Below are positions 4,240 to 5,286 of a stretch of DNA of 5,286 bases, one piece after another. A model generated the notes under the pieces. The model was not told where the DNA came from. It did not search any database and saw only the letters and a program-made list of their open reading frames with translations. Positions within the stretch are counted from its first letter, which is position 1. Each line of letters starts with the position of its first letter. Origin of the DNA: CAYMLL01 sp964390645 (lineage in GTDB: Bacteria > Planctomycetota > UBA8108); NCBI GenBank assembly GCA_964390645.1, contig CAYMLL010000429.1, positions 1 through 5,286 of the forward strand, written 5' to 3'. The position numbers and the translations under genes were made by a program.

Positions 4240-5286
4240 GAACGAGCGACAACCGGTCGATGTGAGACGTGCGGCGCTGCGGACGCTCGTCGATTCGGTC
4301 ACGGGGTCTCGATTCGTCGACGATGCGATGGCCGATCAGATCGGCGATCTGGGGACACGCGATCGCCATCTGCTTCAGGAGATCTGCTACGGCTCCGTGC
4401 GGCACCAGAACACGCTCGACCATCTGCTGAGACCCTACCTGAAGATCGCCGTCTCCAGCCAGCGGCCGCCCATCGCATGGGCGCTGCGCATCGGCAGCTA
4501 CCAGCTCACCTATCTGGCCCGCGTGCCGGCACACGCAGCGGTGAACCAGACGCTCGAGGGGCTCAAGACCATCGACACGGTTCGCAAGAAGGACATCGGC
4601 TTCGTCAACGCGGTGCTCCACAAGCTCGCGAGCGACATCGTGAACAAGCGAGCGGACCCGCCCGAGGAGCCTGACGACCCGAACGTGCTACCGATCCGCA
4701 GGGGGTTCTGTCACTTCAGTCGGCCGGTCCTGCCCCTCGTCCGGCTCGATCCGGTCGAGCATCTCTGCGTCAAGCACTCACATCCACGGTGGCTCGTCGG
4801 CCGCTGGCTCAAACGCTTCGGCGCGGAGGAGACCCGCGCCCTTCTGGAGGCCAACAACGTCATCCCGACGCCGACGGCCCGGGCAACCTCTCGGGCTCCG
4901 TCGCTGGAGACGCTCACCAGGAAGCTCGCGGACGAAGGCTTCGAGGTGGAGGACGGACCACTCGACGGCACGTTGCGGATCCTGATCGGCGATATCGTCG
5001 GCTCGGCGAGCTTCGCCGACGGCTGGTTCCGGATGCAGGACACGACCGCGACTCGCATCGGTGCGGTGCTCGACCCGCCGCCGGTCGCGCGCGTGCTCGA
5101 CCTCTGCGCCGCCCCGGGCGGCAAGGCCTTCCAGCTCCTCGAGAAGCTCGAGGCCGGTGGACGGCTGGTCGCCGCCGACCGCAGCGAGGCGAAGCTGGAG
5201 CGCCTGCGCGAGAGCCTCGAGAAGGTCGGGGGCGAATTTCGCACTGTGGCCACCCCGGACGATCCCGCGAAGATCGATCTTGGCGA
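4211..5286 (+). CDS. rsmB: 16S rRNA m5C967 methyltransferase RsmB/Sun, 5' part (runs off the window)
   Basis: This frame is open for 358 codons to the window end without a stop. RsmB methylates C967 of 16S rRNA using S-adenosylmethionine. The N-terminal NusB-like RNA-binding domain spans about residues 17-139, from VRRAALRTLVDSV through LLQEICYGSVRHQNTLDHLL to DIGFVNAVLHKL. A segment of about 140-180 (including DPNVLPIRRGFCHFSRP) is longer than in E. coli, placing motif I some 40 residues later than I recall for the E. coli protein. The methyltransferase part starts near HSHPRWLVGRWLKRFG and contains GWFRMQDTTA, then SAM-binding motif I VLDLCAAPGGK (295-305), and the acidic SAM-ribose residue D323 in LVAADRS. 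The catalytic cysteines (PCSG and TCS motifs) lie beyond the window, so activity cannot be confirmed. The gene overlaps fmt by 29 bp; fmt-rsmB is a pair found in many bacteria. RsmB is preferred over other NOL1/NOP2/Sun enzymes because of the NusB-like domain. Confidence 0.92.
   Translation, partial: MRKGPATVTENERQPVDVRRAALRTLVDSVTGSRFVDDAMADQIGDLGTRDRHLLQEICYGSVRHQNTLDHLLRPYLKIAVSSQRPPIAWALRIGSYQLTYLARVPAHAAVNQTLEGLKTIDTVRKKDIGFVNAVLHKLASDIVNKRADPPEEPDDPNVLPIRRGFCHFSRPVLPLVRLDPVEHLCVKHSHPRWLVGRWLKRFGAEETRALLEANNVIPTPTARATSRAPSLETLTRKLADEGFEVEDGPLDGTLRILIGDIVGSASFADGWFRMQDTTATRIGAVLDPPPVARVLDLCAAPGGKAFQLLEKLEAGGRLVAADRSEAKLERLRESLEKVGGEFRTVATPDDPAKIDLG

Larger units (their letters stand above)
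395..5286 (+). other. Probable operon glyS-scpA-fmt-rsmB
   Basis: All four genes lie on one strand, with spacings of +39, -4 and -29 bp and no internal terminator-like structure. A single promoter precedes glyS. The operon's 3' end lies outside the window. Cotranscription is inferred from spacing only. Confidence 0.75.

Noticed and set aside
2815..4302. Second long minus-strand open frame (495 codons) opposite scpA and fmt
   Set aside because: It lies antisense to conserved genes, has Ser/Arg-rich low-complexity stretches and no recognised motif, so it is a shadow of codon bias.
4711..5253. Minus-strand open frame opposite rsmB
   Set aside because: It is antisense to the conserved RsmB methyltransferase region and has Ser/Arg-rich composition without motifs.
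1..5286. Defence system, mobile element or CRISPR array
   Set aside because: There are no transposase, integrase, Cas or nuclease motifs, no spaced direct repeats and no terminal inverted repeats; every large frame belongs to a known housekeeping or sulfatase family.

Overview
The window is GC-rich bacterial DNA carrying the tail of a sulfatase gene and then a compact, same-strand run of four housekeeping genes: glyS (glycyl-tRNA synthetase), scpA (condensin kleisin subunit), fmt (methionyl-tRNA formyltransferase) and the 5' part of rsmB (16S rRNA m5C methyltransferase). The best guess for the host is a planctomycete or a relative in the PVC group. The reasons are an S1-type sulfatase C-terminus ending in the usual ELYDHEADPNEWTN block, the GTGPFA-like N-terminus (GSGPFA) and ADYG variant in Fmt, the high GC content, and an RsmB with an insert between its NusB-like and methyltransferase domains. 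This is a judgement from remembered family patterns, not from a search.

Layout. Positions 2-259 are the last 85 codons of a sulfatase, ending in a very basic Lys/Arg/Gln tail. Positions 260-466 are the only sizeable intergenic region. Its first part (about 288-392) holds several long inverted repeats that compete or interleave. Its second part (395-422) holds a good sigma70-type promoter, TTGACT-16 bp-AATAAT, whose -10 box sits in the loop of a 6-bp dyad. From there glyS (467-2131), a 39-bp gap, scpA (2171-3220), a 4-bp ATGA overlap, fmt (3217-4239), a 29-bp overlap and rsmB (4211 to the window end, incomplete) appear to form one operon.

Three of the four operon genes serve translation: charging tRNA-Gly, formylating the initiator Met-tRNA, and methylating 16S rRNA at the decoding region. 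The fourth, scpA, is a chromosome-segregation gene sitting where def often precedes fmt-rsmB in other bacteria. Neither scpB nor def is visible here. fmt and rsmB are probably translationally coupled to the genes before them, because their ribosome binding sites lie inside the upstream coding sequences.

No mobile element, CRISPR array, tRNA or rRNA is visible, and I see no convincing new multi-gene system. The most interesting points are the structured DNA/RNA upstream of the glyS promoter, the loss of zinc-ligand cysteines in an enlarged GlyRS insert, the roughly 100-residue acidic C-terminal extension of ScpA with a small tandem duplication, and the polybasic tail of the sulfatase.
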